Positions 35,608 to 43,168 of a DNA stretch of 64,000 bases are shown here, in pieces. Source of the stretch: Polaribacter porphyrae (GTDB lineage Bacteria; Bacteroidota; Bacteroidia; Flavobacteriales; Flavobacteriaceae); the NCBI RefSeq assembly GCF_002954685.1, contig NZ_MSCN01000001.1, forward strand, positions 520,256 through 584,255. Direction: 5' to 3'. Within the stretch, counting starts at the first letter, position 1; each line of letters begins with the position of its first letter. The notes beneath the pieces are model-generated. The model was not told the DNA's origin. It did not search any database and worked only from the letters and a program-made list of their open reading frames with translations. Made by a program: the position numbers and the translations under genes.

Positions 35608-36789
35608 TTACATAAAAGTTACTGTTGCAATTTTACCATTTTTCATTGTATAAATAGCAACAGCTTTAAATGTATTGCCATTTGCAGTTACCAATTCATG
35701 GTCTATTACTTTATCTTGATATACAATTCTTTTCAAGATTTTACAGTGCAAATCTGGCGTATTTTTAAAGAAAGATGCATAATTTTCTCTCATTTTTTCA
35801 ATTCCTTCGTAATTTAATTTATCAGGAAATCGATAAACTTTTACATTTTTAGAAAAGGGTTTTAAAAAAGCATCAATATCTCTATTATTATAGGCTTTAA
35901 GTTGTTCTTCTGCTAAATATCTGGGCGAAACTTCTGCAACAATTGCTATTTTAGTTCCATCAGAATTTACTGTTATTCTAGAAATATTATTGATGTTTTC
36001 ATCATCAAAACTAAAAAATAACCTTGGTCTTTTATCTTTTTTTGGATTGAATTGATAAATAGTAGCTCTACTAGGAATTAATAAAGTACCATTTGGTAAC
36101 CAAGTAACATCTTCTGTTTTACCCAGAGAAGTAATCGTTTTAATTTCTTTTGTTTTTGGATTCAAAGATTTTAAAACCCAATATTTACTATTTTCTTTAC
36201 TTACAAAACTGATTAGATTTGTATTCGGTATTTTATGTACTGAACGCCCAACCATTTTGGCTACAGTTGTATTGGTTTCTTTTTTTAAGTCTGATACTAT
36301 TAAATGTAAACTATCATTTACAATCACAGAAGCTACAAGTATATTCTCATTAAACCAAGCTGGGTAAGCAACTTTTACATCAGGTAATAATTCTTTTGAT
36401 TTTTTTGTTTTAAAATTATATTTATAAAAACGCTGTAACCCATCATCATCTAAACGTACAGCAGAAACATCACTAGATTTTGGTATTCTTTGTGGTGAGT
36501 ATTCTCCACCATTTTTTGTATTAGAAATATAGTAAATTTCAGGATTTTCTTGTTTTAAATCATACAAAGCAATGTCCGTATTTCCATTTCTGCTTGATGC
36601 AAAAATTACTCTTGAATTGTCGAAGAAATAGGGTTGACTATCATAACCTTTATTATTGGATATGTTTCTTCCATTTACTAGATGATACCCTTTTTCGGTT
36701 TTTTCAATATCAAAAACATGAATTTCTGTATTGGTTTGTGCTATTAAAGTTGGTGAAAATAGTATGAGTAAAAAGAGAAAATTCTTCAT
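35608..36789 (-). CDS. TolB-like beta-propeller fused to SnoaL-like domain
   Basis: A 393-residue exported protein (signal MKNFLFLLILFSPTLIAQ). Residues about 25-280 contain WD40/TolB-like repeats (SQPYFFDNSRVIFASSRNGN; NTDIALYDL; TWLPNGTLLIPSRATIYQF), a PD40-type propeller. From about residue 290 to the end it is a SnoaL/NTF2-like domain (LKAYNNRDIDAFLKPFSKNV through AVAIYTMKNGKIATVTFM), the small cone fold used for ligand binding or ketosteroid-type catalysis. The two domains in one chain are unusual. No substrate can be given. Confidence 0.75.
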   Translation of the reverse strand: MKNFLFLLILFSPTLIAQTNTEIHVFDIEKTEKGYHLVNGRNISNNKGYDSQPYFFDNSRVIFASSRNGNTDIALYDLKQENPEIYYISNTKNGGEYSPQRIPKSSDVSAVRLDDDGLQRFYKYNFKTKKSKELLPDVKVAYPAWFNENILVASVIVNDSLHLIVSDLKKETNTTVAKMVGRSVHKIPNTNLISFVSKENSKYWVLKSLNPKTKEIKTITSLGKTEDVTWLPNGTLLIPSRATIYQFNPKKDKRPRLFFSFDDENINNISRITVNSDGTKIAIVAEVSPRYLAEEQLKAYNNRDIDAFLKPFSKNVKVYRFPDKLNYEGIEKMRENYASFFKNTPDLHCKILKRIVYQDKVIDHELVTANGNTFKAVAIYTMKNGKIATVTFM

Positions 36790-36846
36790 TTAAATTTGGA
36801 TTTTATCAAATATAAGAAAATCTAAAAAGATAAGTACATGTGATGG

Positions 36847-37014
36847 TTAGGGTTGGTATTTTTCTAAAATTACAAAATTGCTACTACCAATAATTATGAA
36901 TCCCATCTTTTTTATAAAATTAATGTTTTTTTTGTTTTCAATCTTAACTTTTAGCCAAATTCTAATTTGATTATTATGTTTACAAAGTTGAGAGTTAAAA
37001 TCTAATAATTTTTT
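36847..37014 (-). pseudogene. C-terminal fragment of a GNAT acetyltransferase
   Basis: On the minus strand the bases from 37014 down to a stop at 36847 encode KLLDFNSQLCKHNNQIRIWL and then NKKNINFIKKMGFIIIGSSN. This is the end of a GNAT domain: the WLxVxxxNxxAIxFYxKMGF motif is recognisable. There is no start codon. The matching N-terminal half lies at 37573-37823, on the far side of the small lipoprotein gene; about 30 residues from the middle, including the acetyl-CoA loop, are missing. Confidence 0.75.
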
Positions 37015-37015
37015 T

Positions 37016-37564
37016 CTATTCTTTTATAGTTTTCCATCTTTTTGGGTCGACTATTTTCCAATAAACTTCATAAAAATCTTTCTTTTCGGAATTATGGTTT
37101 TTTATCAATTCAGTAAAGTAATTTGTTAAATTAGTTTTTTCTTCTGTTTGTTCCGATAAAACATCTTGCTCATTTTCGTCCAAAATCATCACAGATGCGT
37201 AAATATATTTCCATTCTTCTAGACCGTTTGTTAGAATTGTATAATGTTTTCCATTAGAGAATAAGTCAATATTTTCCCACATTAAAATTGGGTGTTTTCT
37301 ATTACTTGGATAAATTTCCTTATTCCATTTACCATATTTGTCGTACATCACTTTATGTGTGTAAAATGCAGAATAAACGCATTCAAATCTTATCTCATTA
37401 ATTGCTGTTGTATCATTATTATTAACAACTACATATTTTTCATTTAAAATTTTTGTAAACTTATTTTTATAAATTTTTGGGCATTTTGTTTTTTTAATAA
37501 TTTTTTGAGACGAAGAACAACTTAAAAAAACAGAAATTATGATTGTTATGTAAACCTCTTTCAT
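37016..37564 (-). CDS. small putative lipoprotein lying inside a broken GNAT gene
   Basis: A 182-residue protein. The N-terminus (MKEVYITIIISVFLSCSSSQ) is a lipoprotein signal with lipidated Cys near residue 16. The remainder is soluble, with many Tyr, Trp and Asn residues and no family I recognise. Its stop abuts the C-terminal fragment of a GNAT gene and its start lies 9 bases from the end of the N-terminal fragment, so it appears to have been inserted into that gene. No transposase, terminal repeat or target duplication is obvious. Codon use is as AT-rich as the neighbours. Confidence 0.65.
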   Translation of the reverse strand: MKEVYITIIISVFLSCSSSQKIIKKTKCPKIYKNKFTKILNEKYVVVNNNDTTAINEIRFECVYSAFYTHKVMYDKYGKWNKEIYPSNRKHPILMWENIDLFSNGKHYTILTNGLEEWKYIYASVMILDENEQDVLSEQTEEKTNLTNYFTELIKNHNSEKKDFYEVYWKIVDPKRWKTIKE

Positions 37565-37572
37565 ATAACGAT

Positions 37573-37823
37573 TTATAATGTTTGGTAACTTATATTAAAA
37601 ACTATTTTTGAATAGCAAACTACTTTATTATCGTTCTCGAAGAGATAATATTGATAATTTTTATCTGCTAATTCTCTTCTATAATTTTCAACACTAAAAT
37701 TTTGACAAATATAAAACTCAATATCTTTTTGGGAGATGAATGCCCATGAGCTGTCATAAAAGAGTCAATACTCAATTTTGACAAGTTAGAAGCGTCATTT
37801 AGAGTAGCTTTTCTTATTATATT
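37573..37823 (-). pseudogene. N-terminal fragment of a GNAT acetyltransferase
   Basis: From 37823 the minus strand reads NIIRKATLNDASNLSKLSID and SFMTAHGHSSPK, then needs one extra A in an AAAAA run to continue as KDIEFYICQNFSVENYRREL and YYLFENDNKVVCYSKIVFNI, ending at a stop at 37573. These match the N-terminal half of GNAT acetyltransferases. The start Met is lost (AAT at the expected place), there is a one-base deletion, and the frame is cut by the lipoprotein gene, so it is clearly dead. The C-terminal half is at 36847-37014. Confidence 0.8.
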
Positions 37824-37834
37824 AATTAAAAAAA

Positions 37835-38740
37835 TTACAATGAGGTTGCACTAAAAGTATCACCTTGTGATAAATCCCCAGTTTCAAAACCTTTTTTAAA
37901 CCAACGCATTCTTTGAGCAGACGTACCATGAGTAAAAGAATCTGGGACAACTCTACCTGTGGATTTTTTTTGCAAACGATCGTCACCAATTGCATTAGCA
38001 GCATTTAAAGCTTCCTGTAAATCGCCTTTTTCCATAATTTGAGTCATTTTTTGAGAATGATGAGCCCAAACTCCTGCTAAAAAGTCAGCCTGTAATTCTA
38101 AACGTACAGAAAGTTGATTGTATTCTTTTTGAGAAATTTGACCTCTTAATCGTTGCATTTCATCAGTTTTACCCATTAAATTTTGAATGTGATGCCCAAC
38201 TTCGTGAGCAATTACATAGGCTTGTGCAAAATCTCCAGGAGCATTTAGTCTAGTTTCCATTTCTTTAAAGAAACTCAAATCGATATACAGTTTTTCATCA
38301 CCTGGACAATAAAATGGACCTGTTGCACTAGATGCAGAACCACAGGCAGAACTTACAGAGTTTGTAAATAAAACTAAAGTAGGTTCTCTATAGTTTTTTA
38401 GCAATCTATTCCATACATCTTCTGTTTCTTTTAAAATTACAGCACTAAATTCTGCCAATTCATTTTCTTCTGCTGTTCCTTTGTATGTTGATGTATTTTG
38501 TACTTGATTTGTAGAAGAACCACCAGTTAAAAATTGCAACGGATTTGTACCTGTAAAATACATGATACCTATACCAATAGCCAAAATGATAAGTCCTTTT
38601 TTGGTTGTAATGAGTTTTAAAATTAAAGGAAGTAATAGTTTTAGTAATCCACCATTGATTCCTCCTCCAGATCTTCGTCCAGAAGACATACCTCTTCTGT
38701 CATCTACATTACTGCTTCTGCGTCTGCCTTTCCATTTCAT
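37835..38740 (-). CDS. neutral zinc metallopeptidase, YpfJ family
   Basis: A 301-residue protein of the putative neutral zinc metallopeptidase family (PF04228). The N-terminus is Arg/Gly-rich (RRRSSNVDDRRGMSSGRRSG), followed by one membrane helix (about 47-65). The soluble domain contains SACGSASSATGPFYCPGDEK, the zinc motif AHEVGHHIQ near residue 180 and the third ligand in ELQADFLAGVWAHHS. The protein probably faces the periplasm. Its substrate is unknown. The gene is upstream of the broken GNAT gene. Confidence 0.9.
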   Translation of the reverse strand: MKWKGRRRSSNVDDRRGMSSGRRSGGGINGGLLKLLLPLILKLITTKKGLIILAIGIGIMYFTGTNPLQFLTGGSSTNQVQNTSTYKGTAEENELAEFSAVILKETEDVWNRLLKNYREPTLVLFTNSVSSACGSASSATGPFYCPGDEKLYIDLSFFKEMETRLNAPGDFAQAYVIAHEVGHHIQNLMGKTDEMQRLRGQISQKEYNQLSVRLELQADFLAGVWAHHSQKMTQIMEKGDLQEALNAANAIGDDRLQKKSTGRVVPDSFTHGTSAQRMRWFKKGFETGDLSQGDTFSATSL

Positions 38741-38800
38741 GGATGTAATATTTTTTGTTAGCCTTTAAATGTACTAATTTTTTTAATTAAAAGTAGGAAT

Positions 38801-39817
38801 CTATTTTTTTACTCTAAAAACATAAGTAGCAATAATTTCATCATCAAAATACAAATGAAAGTCATAAAAACCTCTTCTTTTAAATTGATAATTCAATATA
38901 AGAATATTGTTTTGAATTGATTTTCTAGTAGGTGTAATTCGTCTTTCATTATCTCCCGAAAACAAAACAAATTTTACTTTATTTAGATTGATGTTAGTTT
39001 TAAGCTTGTATTGAAAGGTAACCATAGAATCTTTTTTAATTTCATGATCCATTTTTAAAGGAAGTTGATGTTCTTCTATCAACTTAAATGCATCATTATA
39101 CAACAAAGGCATCTCTGTAAAATCTAAAAAGCTCGGAGTTTGTTTACCTAATAAAGAAAATTGTTTTTCTAAAGGAAAATGGTTTTTAAAAAATAATTTT
39201 GGTGTCGTTAAAAAGTAACCATCATTAAAGTTAAATTTAAACCTGCCTTCTTCAGGAAAAGAAATTCCTGTAGACCAAGTTGGGTCGCAGACATACCATT
39301 TATTATTTATTTTCACAACATTCCAAGTGTGATTTGGCATTGTTAACTCACTAAAATCTACAGAACTTGTTCTACCAAAACCGTTAACCATTTTACTTTC
39401 TATACCTGCTATATTACACATCTCTTTGAATAAATATGCATAACCAGTACAAATAGTTCGTTTCTTTTTTAAAAGTTTTTTAAATAGTTTCTTTTTAAAT
39501 TTCGAATTCCAATTTTGAAGTTTAATAGAATCTTTTTCAAAACGATTTCTTTTTCTTTCATTTAAGGAATATAAGCTGAAACTGTTGGCAATATTATTAC
39601 AAATCCAGACATAAATAGCTCTTACTTTTTCTACATCAGTATTTAAATTTTTAGTGAGCTTAAATGTTAACTCATTTAATTTATAAAGTCTTTTTACTTT
39701 TACTGTTTTTGCTATATTATCGGCTTTACTAAAATCAATATTCTTAAAATCTGATTGTTGAGCAAAACCAATTTTTGCAATTAATAAAAGCAAAAAGACT
39801 CTTTTGTAATGTATCAA
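38801..39817 (-). CDS. exported transglutaminase-like domain protein
   Basis: A 338-residue protein with a signal peptide (MIHYKRVFLLLLIAKIGFAQ). The transglutaminase-like triad is visible: Cys in RTICTGYAYLFKEMC near residue 118, His in MPNHTWNVVKI and Asp in WYVCDPTWS. The C-terminal part (about 240-338) is a beta domain. Bacterial members cleave or cross-link peptides; many resemble cytokinesis-type Kyphoscoliosis proteases. The preceding carboxypeptidase-regulatory gene ends exactly where this one begins, so they form an operon. Confidence 0.85.
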   Translation of the reverse strand: MIHYKRVFLLLLIAKIGFAQQSDFKNIDFSKADNIAKTVKVKRLYKLNELTFKLTKNLNTDVEKVRAIYVWICNNIANSFSLYSLNERKRNRFEKDSIKLQNWNSKFKKKLFKKLLKKKRTICTGYAYLFKEMCNIAGIESKMVNGFGRTSSVDFSELTMPNHTWNVVKINNKWYVCDPTWSTGISFPEEGRFKFNFNDGYFLTTPKLFFKNHFPLEKQFSLLGKQTPSFLDFTEMPLLYNDAFKLIEEHQLPLKMDHEIKKDSMVTFQYKLKTNINLNKVKFVLFSGDNERRITPTRKSIQNNILILNYQFKRRGFYDFHLYFDDEIIATYVFRVKK

Positions 39818-40225
39818 TTATTGTGTTTTTAATCTTTTAGATTTAAAACGCTTATTAGTATTTAAGGCACCTAGCATTTGGTTGTCATCTTCAATTAACG
39901 TAACATTTAAAGTAGAAGTATTTTCTTTAATTTTAATAGATTTTTTTAAATACCCCAAATAAGTAAATACCAAAACATCTCCAACTTTTAATTGTTGAGG
40001 GAAGTTATATTCTCCTTTTTTGTTTGAGCTAGTTCCAACATTTGTTCCTTTTAAGTAAATACTAGCACCATTTAAAACTTCAATTTCAGTTTCTGTTTTT
40101 CCTTTTACAATACCTTTTACTTGTATTTGAGCTATTGCAGTGTTAGATAACAAAAAGAGCGAAAAAAATAATCCACATAAAAGTAATTTGTTGTTTTTAA
40201 TTGTAAGTGTTTTTGTTGTTTTCAT
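39818..40225 (-). CDS. carboxypeptidase regulatory-like domain protein
   Basis: A 135-residue exported protein. After the signal peptide (KLLLCGLFFSLFLLSNTAIAQ, ending near residue 33) there is one CarboxypepD_reg-like domain: VKGIVKGKTETEIEVLNGAS, GEYNFPQQLKVGDVLVFTYL and GYLKKSIKIKENTSTLNVTL. It is the beta-sandwich that also precedes TonB-dependent receptors, here alone and followed by a short basic tail. It probably assists the adjacent transglutaminase-like protein, whose gene starts at the next base; that is inference. Confidence 0.8.
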   Translation of the reverse strand: MKTTKTLTIKNNKLLLCGLFFSLFLLSNTAIAQIQVKGIVKGKTETEIEVLNGASIYLKGTNVGTSSNKKGEYNFPQQLKVGDVLVFTYLGYLKKSIKIKENTSTLNVTLIEDDNQMLGALNTNKRFKSKRLKTQ

Positions 40226-40345
40226 AATAGTATATTTTAAAATTCTTTATAAACCTATTACAAAGCATAAGGCTTATAAAGTATAATTGAGTAAACTGTA
40301 CATTTTAAAACTTTAAAGTTACTTTTTATTTAGTTAAATTAAAAA

Positions 40346-40892
40346 TTACAACTTTAAATAATCGTTAATAGCATCTAAAAGAGCTTCTTCACTTTCAACG
40401 AGTTCCTCTAACTGTATAACTAAAGTATTTTTATCTTTAAAATCTTTACTCTCCATTTTTTGATAAATAAAGTCAACCAGAATTTTTCCTTTATACACTA
40501 CAAACTCACTTAAATGATCCATACTAGAGAGTTGAGAAATAGTTTCAAAATCGATAAGTTCTGCTTTGTTAGCAACAAAAAAACGTAACCCAGTATTTCT
40601 TAATTCAGAAAGTTGGAACCCTTCTACATGTTCTAAAACATCTCTTAAACTATAATTGTTTCTTTTTTTTAGTTTATACAAAGAATCTATAGTGTTTTCG
40701 TGCCTTATAAGAACTCTTTTTAGATCTTTTTGATTTGTTATAACTTCTTTTTTTATAAAAGCTTTTGCCTTTTCTACATAAGCTTTGTTGCTATTATTCT
40801 CATTCCAATTACTTATAAATAGAGCAATTAATACACCAATTATAATTATTAAAATTTCTCTTAAAAAAGAAAAGATAGATTTTTTTTTTCAT
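40346..40892 (-). pseudogene. DUF6090-like gene with a frameshift in an A10 run after the start codon
   Basis: The ATG at 40892-40890 is followed by ten A (40889-40880); read as written it stops after about 25 residues. With nine A the frame becomes MKKKSIFSFLREILIIIIGV and LIALFISNWNEN, then continues to the stop at 40346 as a normal protein of about 181 residues with one N-terminal membrane helix. That matches the DUF6090 pattern of the next gene. In the written frame the only open part starts at a TTG at 40681. Either the gene is dead, or the A-run lets RNA polymerase or ribosomes slip, or the run length is a sequencing error. Confidence 0.7.
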
Positions 40893-40938
40893 TTTTTTAA
40901 ATTGATGGACTAAAGTTACTTAAAAAGACTTAAAATAT

Positions 40939-41682
40939 TTAGTTTTCTTCAAGTACCTTTTCTAAATCTAAAATCATTTTCTTTAAATCTGGTTTAAGTT
41001 TTGACAAAAGATCAATCATAAATAAATTTCTTCTCAAGTCAATTTTTAAAATGGTTCTAGCTCTTGGAGATTTCAATAATTTTATGAGTTCTTCTCTAGC
41101 TTTTTTTTCTGTTTGATAAGATTCTAATCCATCTAATAAATTAAATTCATAGCTATTTTGTTCATATCTCCAAAATTCGTCTTCACGTATCACTTGGGCA
41201 TCATAAGTAGCAATTGTTTTATTAAGATATGGTATTGTTATATCATAATACTTTATTAAATCTTCGATAACATTAGAATATAATCCAAAATTTGTAATTC
41301 CAGAATTTCCTATTTTTTTAAAATAAGTATATTCTAATTTAGGTTCTTTAGTAAAGTTCTCAAGATTTTCCTCCATATCTCCAACAGATAAATTTTCAAA
41401 GTTTTTTGTATTTATAAATTTAATTCTATTTTGATTTACTTTCTTATACACATCTATAACTTCATCAACAGTAGTAAAATCTGCTTTTAATTCTTGTAAT
41501 ACACCCTTTAAGTTGGCAATTAAAATATCTTGATTTTTACGTTCTTCGTTCCATAAGTTGATTTGTAATGCAATTAAAATTCCGATAACTACCAAAACAA
41601 TTTCGCCAATAGCATATTTTAAATATTTTTTATTGCTATTTTTTTTAATGAATTCAAACCTGATTTTTCTAAAGATTTTCAT
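40939..41682 (-). CDS. DUF6090 family membrane protein
   Basis: A 247-residue protein with the family N-terminus: basic MKIFRKIRFEFIKKN, then the single helix YAIGEIVLVVIGILIALQIN and LWNEERKN. The remainder (about 55-247) is helical and charged and should face the periplasm. DUF6090 genes are very common and often tandem in Flavobacteriaceae; their role is unknown. A shorter, frameshifted relative follows on the same strand after 46 bases, so this is a tandem pair. Confidence 0.8.
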   Translation of the reverse strand: MKIFRKIRFEFIKKNSNKKYLKYAIGEIVLVVIGILIALQINLWNEERKNQDILIANLKGVLQELKADFTTVDEVIDVYKKVNQNRIKFINTKNFENLSVGDMEENLENFTKEPKLEYTYFKKIGNSGITNFGLYSNVIEDLIKYYDITIPYLNKTIATYDAQVIREDEFWRYEQNSYEFNLLDGLESYQTEKKAREELIKLLKSPRARTILKIDLRRNLFMIDLLSKLKPDLKKMILDLEKVLEEN

Positions 41683-41747
41683 AATTGTGAATTTAAGAAA
41701 AGTTGAGCAATATTTATTTATTAGTTAAAAATATGGACTTACAAATA

Positions 41748-42983
41748 TTAATACCAACGTTTTTTCTTCTTTTTAGAAGCAGCCGATTTTCTACTCTTTT
41801 TATGTTTGCTAATAGTATTAGGTTGTTTCTTCTTGTGCTTTGGTTTGTTTATTGGGTAAGGATGATCATCAATAACTCTAATCGATTTTTGGAGTAGAAT
41901 TTCAATATCTTTGATGTAATTATTTTCGTCTGGAGAACAGAAAGAAAAAGCTATACCAGATTTTCCTGCTCTACCTGTTCTACCAATTCTATGTACATAC
42001 GTTTCTGGGATATTAGGAATATCAAAATTGATAACAGCATCTATATTAGTAATATCAATTCCTCTAGCAGCAACATCTGTGGCAATTAAAATAGTCGCTT
42101 TTTTATTCTTGAAATCTTCAATAGCTTTGTTACGAATATTCTGATTTTTATCTCCATGAATACTTGTTACTTTATACCCATTTTTAAGCAATGTTTGCTC
42201 TAATTTATCTACACCAAACTTGGTTCTCCTAAAAATAATGATTTTACCATTAATTGTATTTTGTAACAAATGCAAGCACAAATCGGTTTTGTTCTTTTTT
42301 GGTAGATAATACAATAACTGACCAATATTTTTTGCAGTAGTTTCTTCAGGATTGATTTCAACTCTCACCGCATTTTTTACTACGGATTTTGCTAATTCAT
42401 CAATCTTATCAGGAATGGTTGCAGAAAATAATAAGGTTTGTTTTTTCTTTGGGGTAAGTTGCTCAATTTTTTTTACATCGTTGATAAAACCCATGTCTAG
42501 CATTAAATCAGCTTCATCTAATACAAAAATTTCTACAGCATTTAGGTTGATGTTTCCTTGCAAATGCAAATCAATTAATCTGCCAGGAGTTGCTACTAAA
42601 ATATCTACACCTTTAGCTAAAACTTCTTTTTGAGGTTCTAGAGAAACGCCCCCAAAAACAGCAGTCGCTCTTAAGTTGGAATACTTTGCATAGCTTTTAA
42701 TATTCTCTAAAATCTGGATTGCCAACTCACGAGTAGGAGTAATTACCAATGCTTTTATGGTTTTCTCTCTTTTTTCAGTATCCTGTTTATCAAACAACAA
42801 ATGAATTATGGGCAAAGCAAAAGCAGCCGTTTTTCCTGTACCTGTTTGTGCAGCAACAATTATATTTTTTTTTTCTAAAATTAAAGGAATTGCTTTTTCT
42901 TGCACTAATGTTGATCTGTGAAAACGTTCTTCAGCAATAGCCTTTAAGATTGATTTATTTAATGGTAACTCTGTGAATTGCAT
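41748..42983 (-). CDS. DEAD-box RNA helicase, RhlE-like
   Basis: A 411-residue DEAD-box helicase. Motifs in order are the Q motif region, AQTGTGKTAAFALPI near residue 45, PTRELAIQI, GGVSLEPQ, TPGRLID, DEAD, SAT, and in the second domain FRRTKFGVD, IATDVAARGID and HRIGRTGRAGKSG. A lysine-rich C-terminal tail (KHKKKQPNTISKHKKSRKS) probably tethers it to RNA. RhlE-type enzymes help ribosome assembly and RNA turnover, often with cold response. Confidence 0.93.
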   Translation of the reverse strand: MQFTELPLNKSILKAIAEERFHRSTLVQEKAIPLILEKKNIIVAAQTGTGKTAAFALPIIHLLFDKQDTEKREKTIKALVITPTRELAIQILENIKSYAKYSNLRATAVFGGVSLEPQKEVLAKGVDILVATPGRLIDLHLQGNINLNAVEIFVLDEADLMLDMGFINDVKKIEQLTPKKKQTLLFSATIPDKIDELAKSVVKNAVRVEINPEETTAKNIGQLLYYLPKKNKTDLCLHLLQNTINGKIIIFRRTKFGVDKLEQTLLKNGYKVTSIHGDKNQNIRNKAIEDFKNKKATILIATDVAARGIDITNIDAVINFDIPNIPETYVHRIGRTGRAGKSGIAFSFCSPDENNYIKDIEILLQKSIRVIDDHPYPINKPKHKKKQPNTISKHKKSRKSAASKKKKKRWY

Positions 42984-43036
42984 TGATTAAATTTTTTGTA
43001 AAGGTAGTTGAAAAGTAATCTTTTTTTGAGTAATTC

Positions 43037-43168
43037 GTTTAACGTGGTTGTGTATGATTTCGTTAGATGTTTTAAGCTCTAAAGTTAGCAAATAAAGATA
43101 GATATAAAGCCCTCGCATACTTTCGTAGATTGGTTAAAACCAAGAAATTAATTATACATGGTCTAGTT
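43037..43168. repeat. imperfect palindromic element, attC-like
   Basis: AACGTGGTTGTGTATGATT at 43041-43059 and AATTATACATGGTCTAGTT at 43150-43168 form imperfect inverted ends (12 of 19 match). Read on the minus strand, the outer end carries GTTAAAC (43043-43037), fitting the GTTRRRY core of integron attC sites. The element is about 130 bases, sits at the 3' end of the MutS-related gene, and that gene's stop codon lies inside one arm. The opposite RYYYAAC core is poor. Similar elements may be dispersed in Flavobacteriia; that is memory, not shown here. Confidence 0.45.

Noticed and set aside
37822..38004. Second minus-strand frame inside the zinc metallopeptidase gene
   Set aside because: It overlaps the 3' end of a clear metallopeptidase in another frame and has no motif.
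40346..40681. Separate short gene starting at TTG 40681
   Set aside because: The coding sequence clearly continues upstream to the membrane helix and the A10 run; the short form is only the unshifted remainder.
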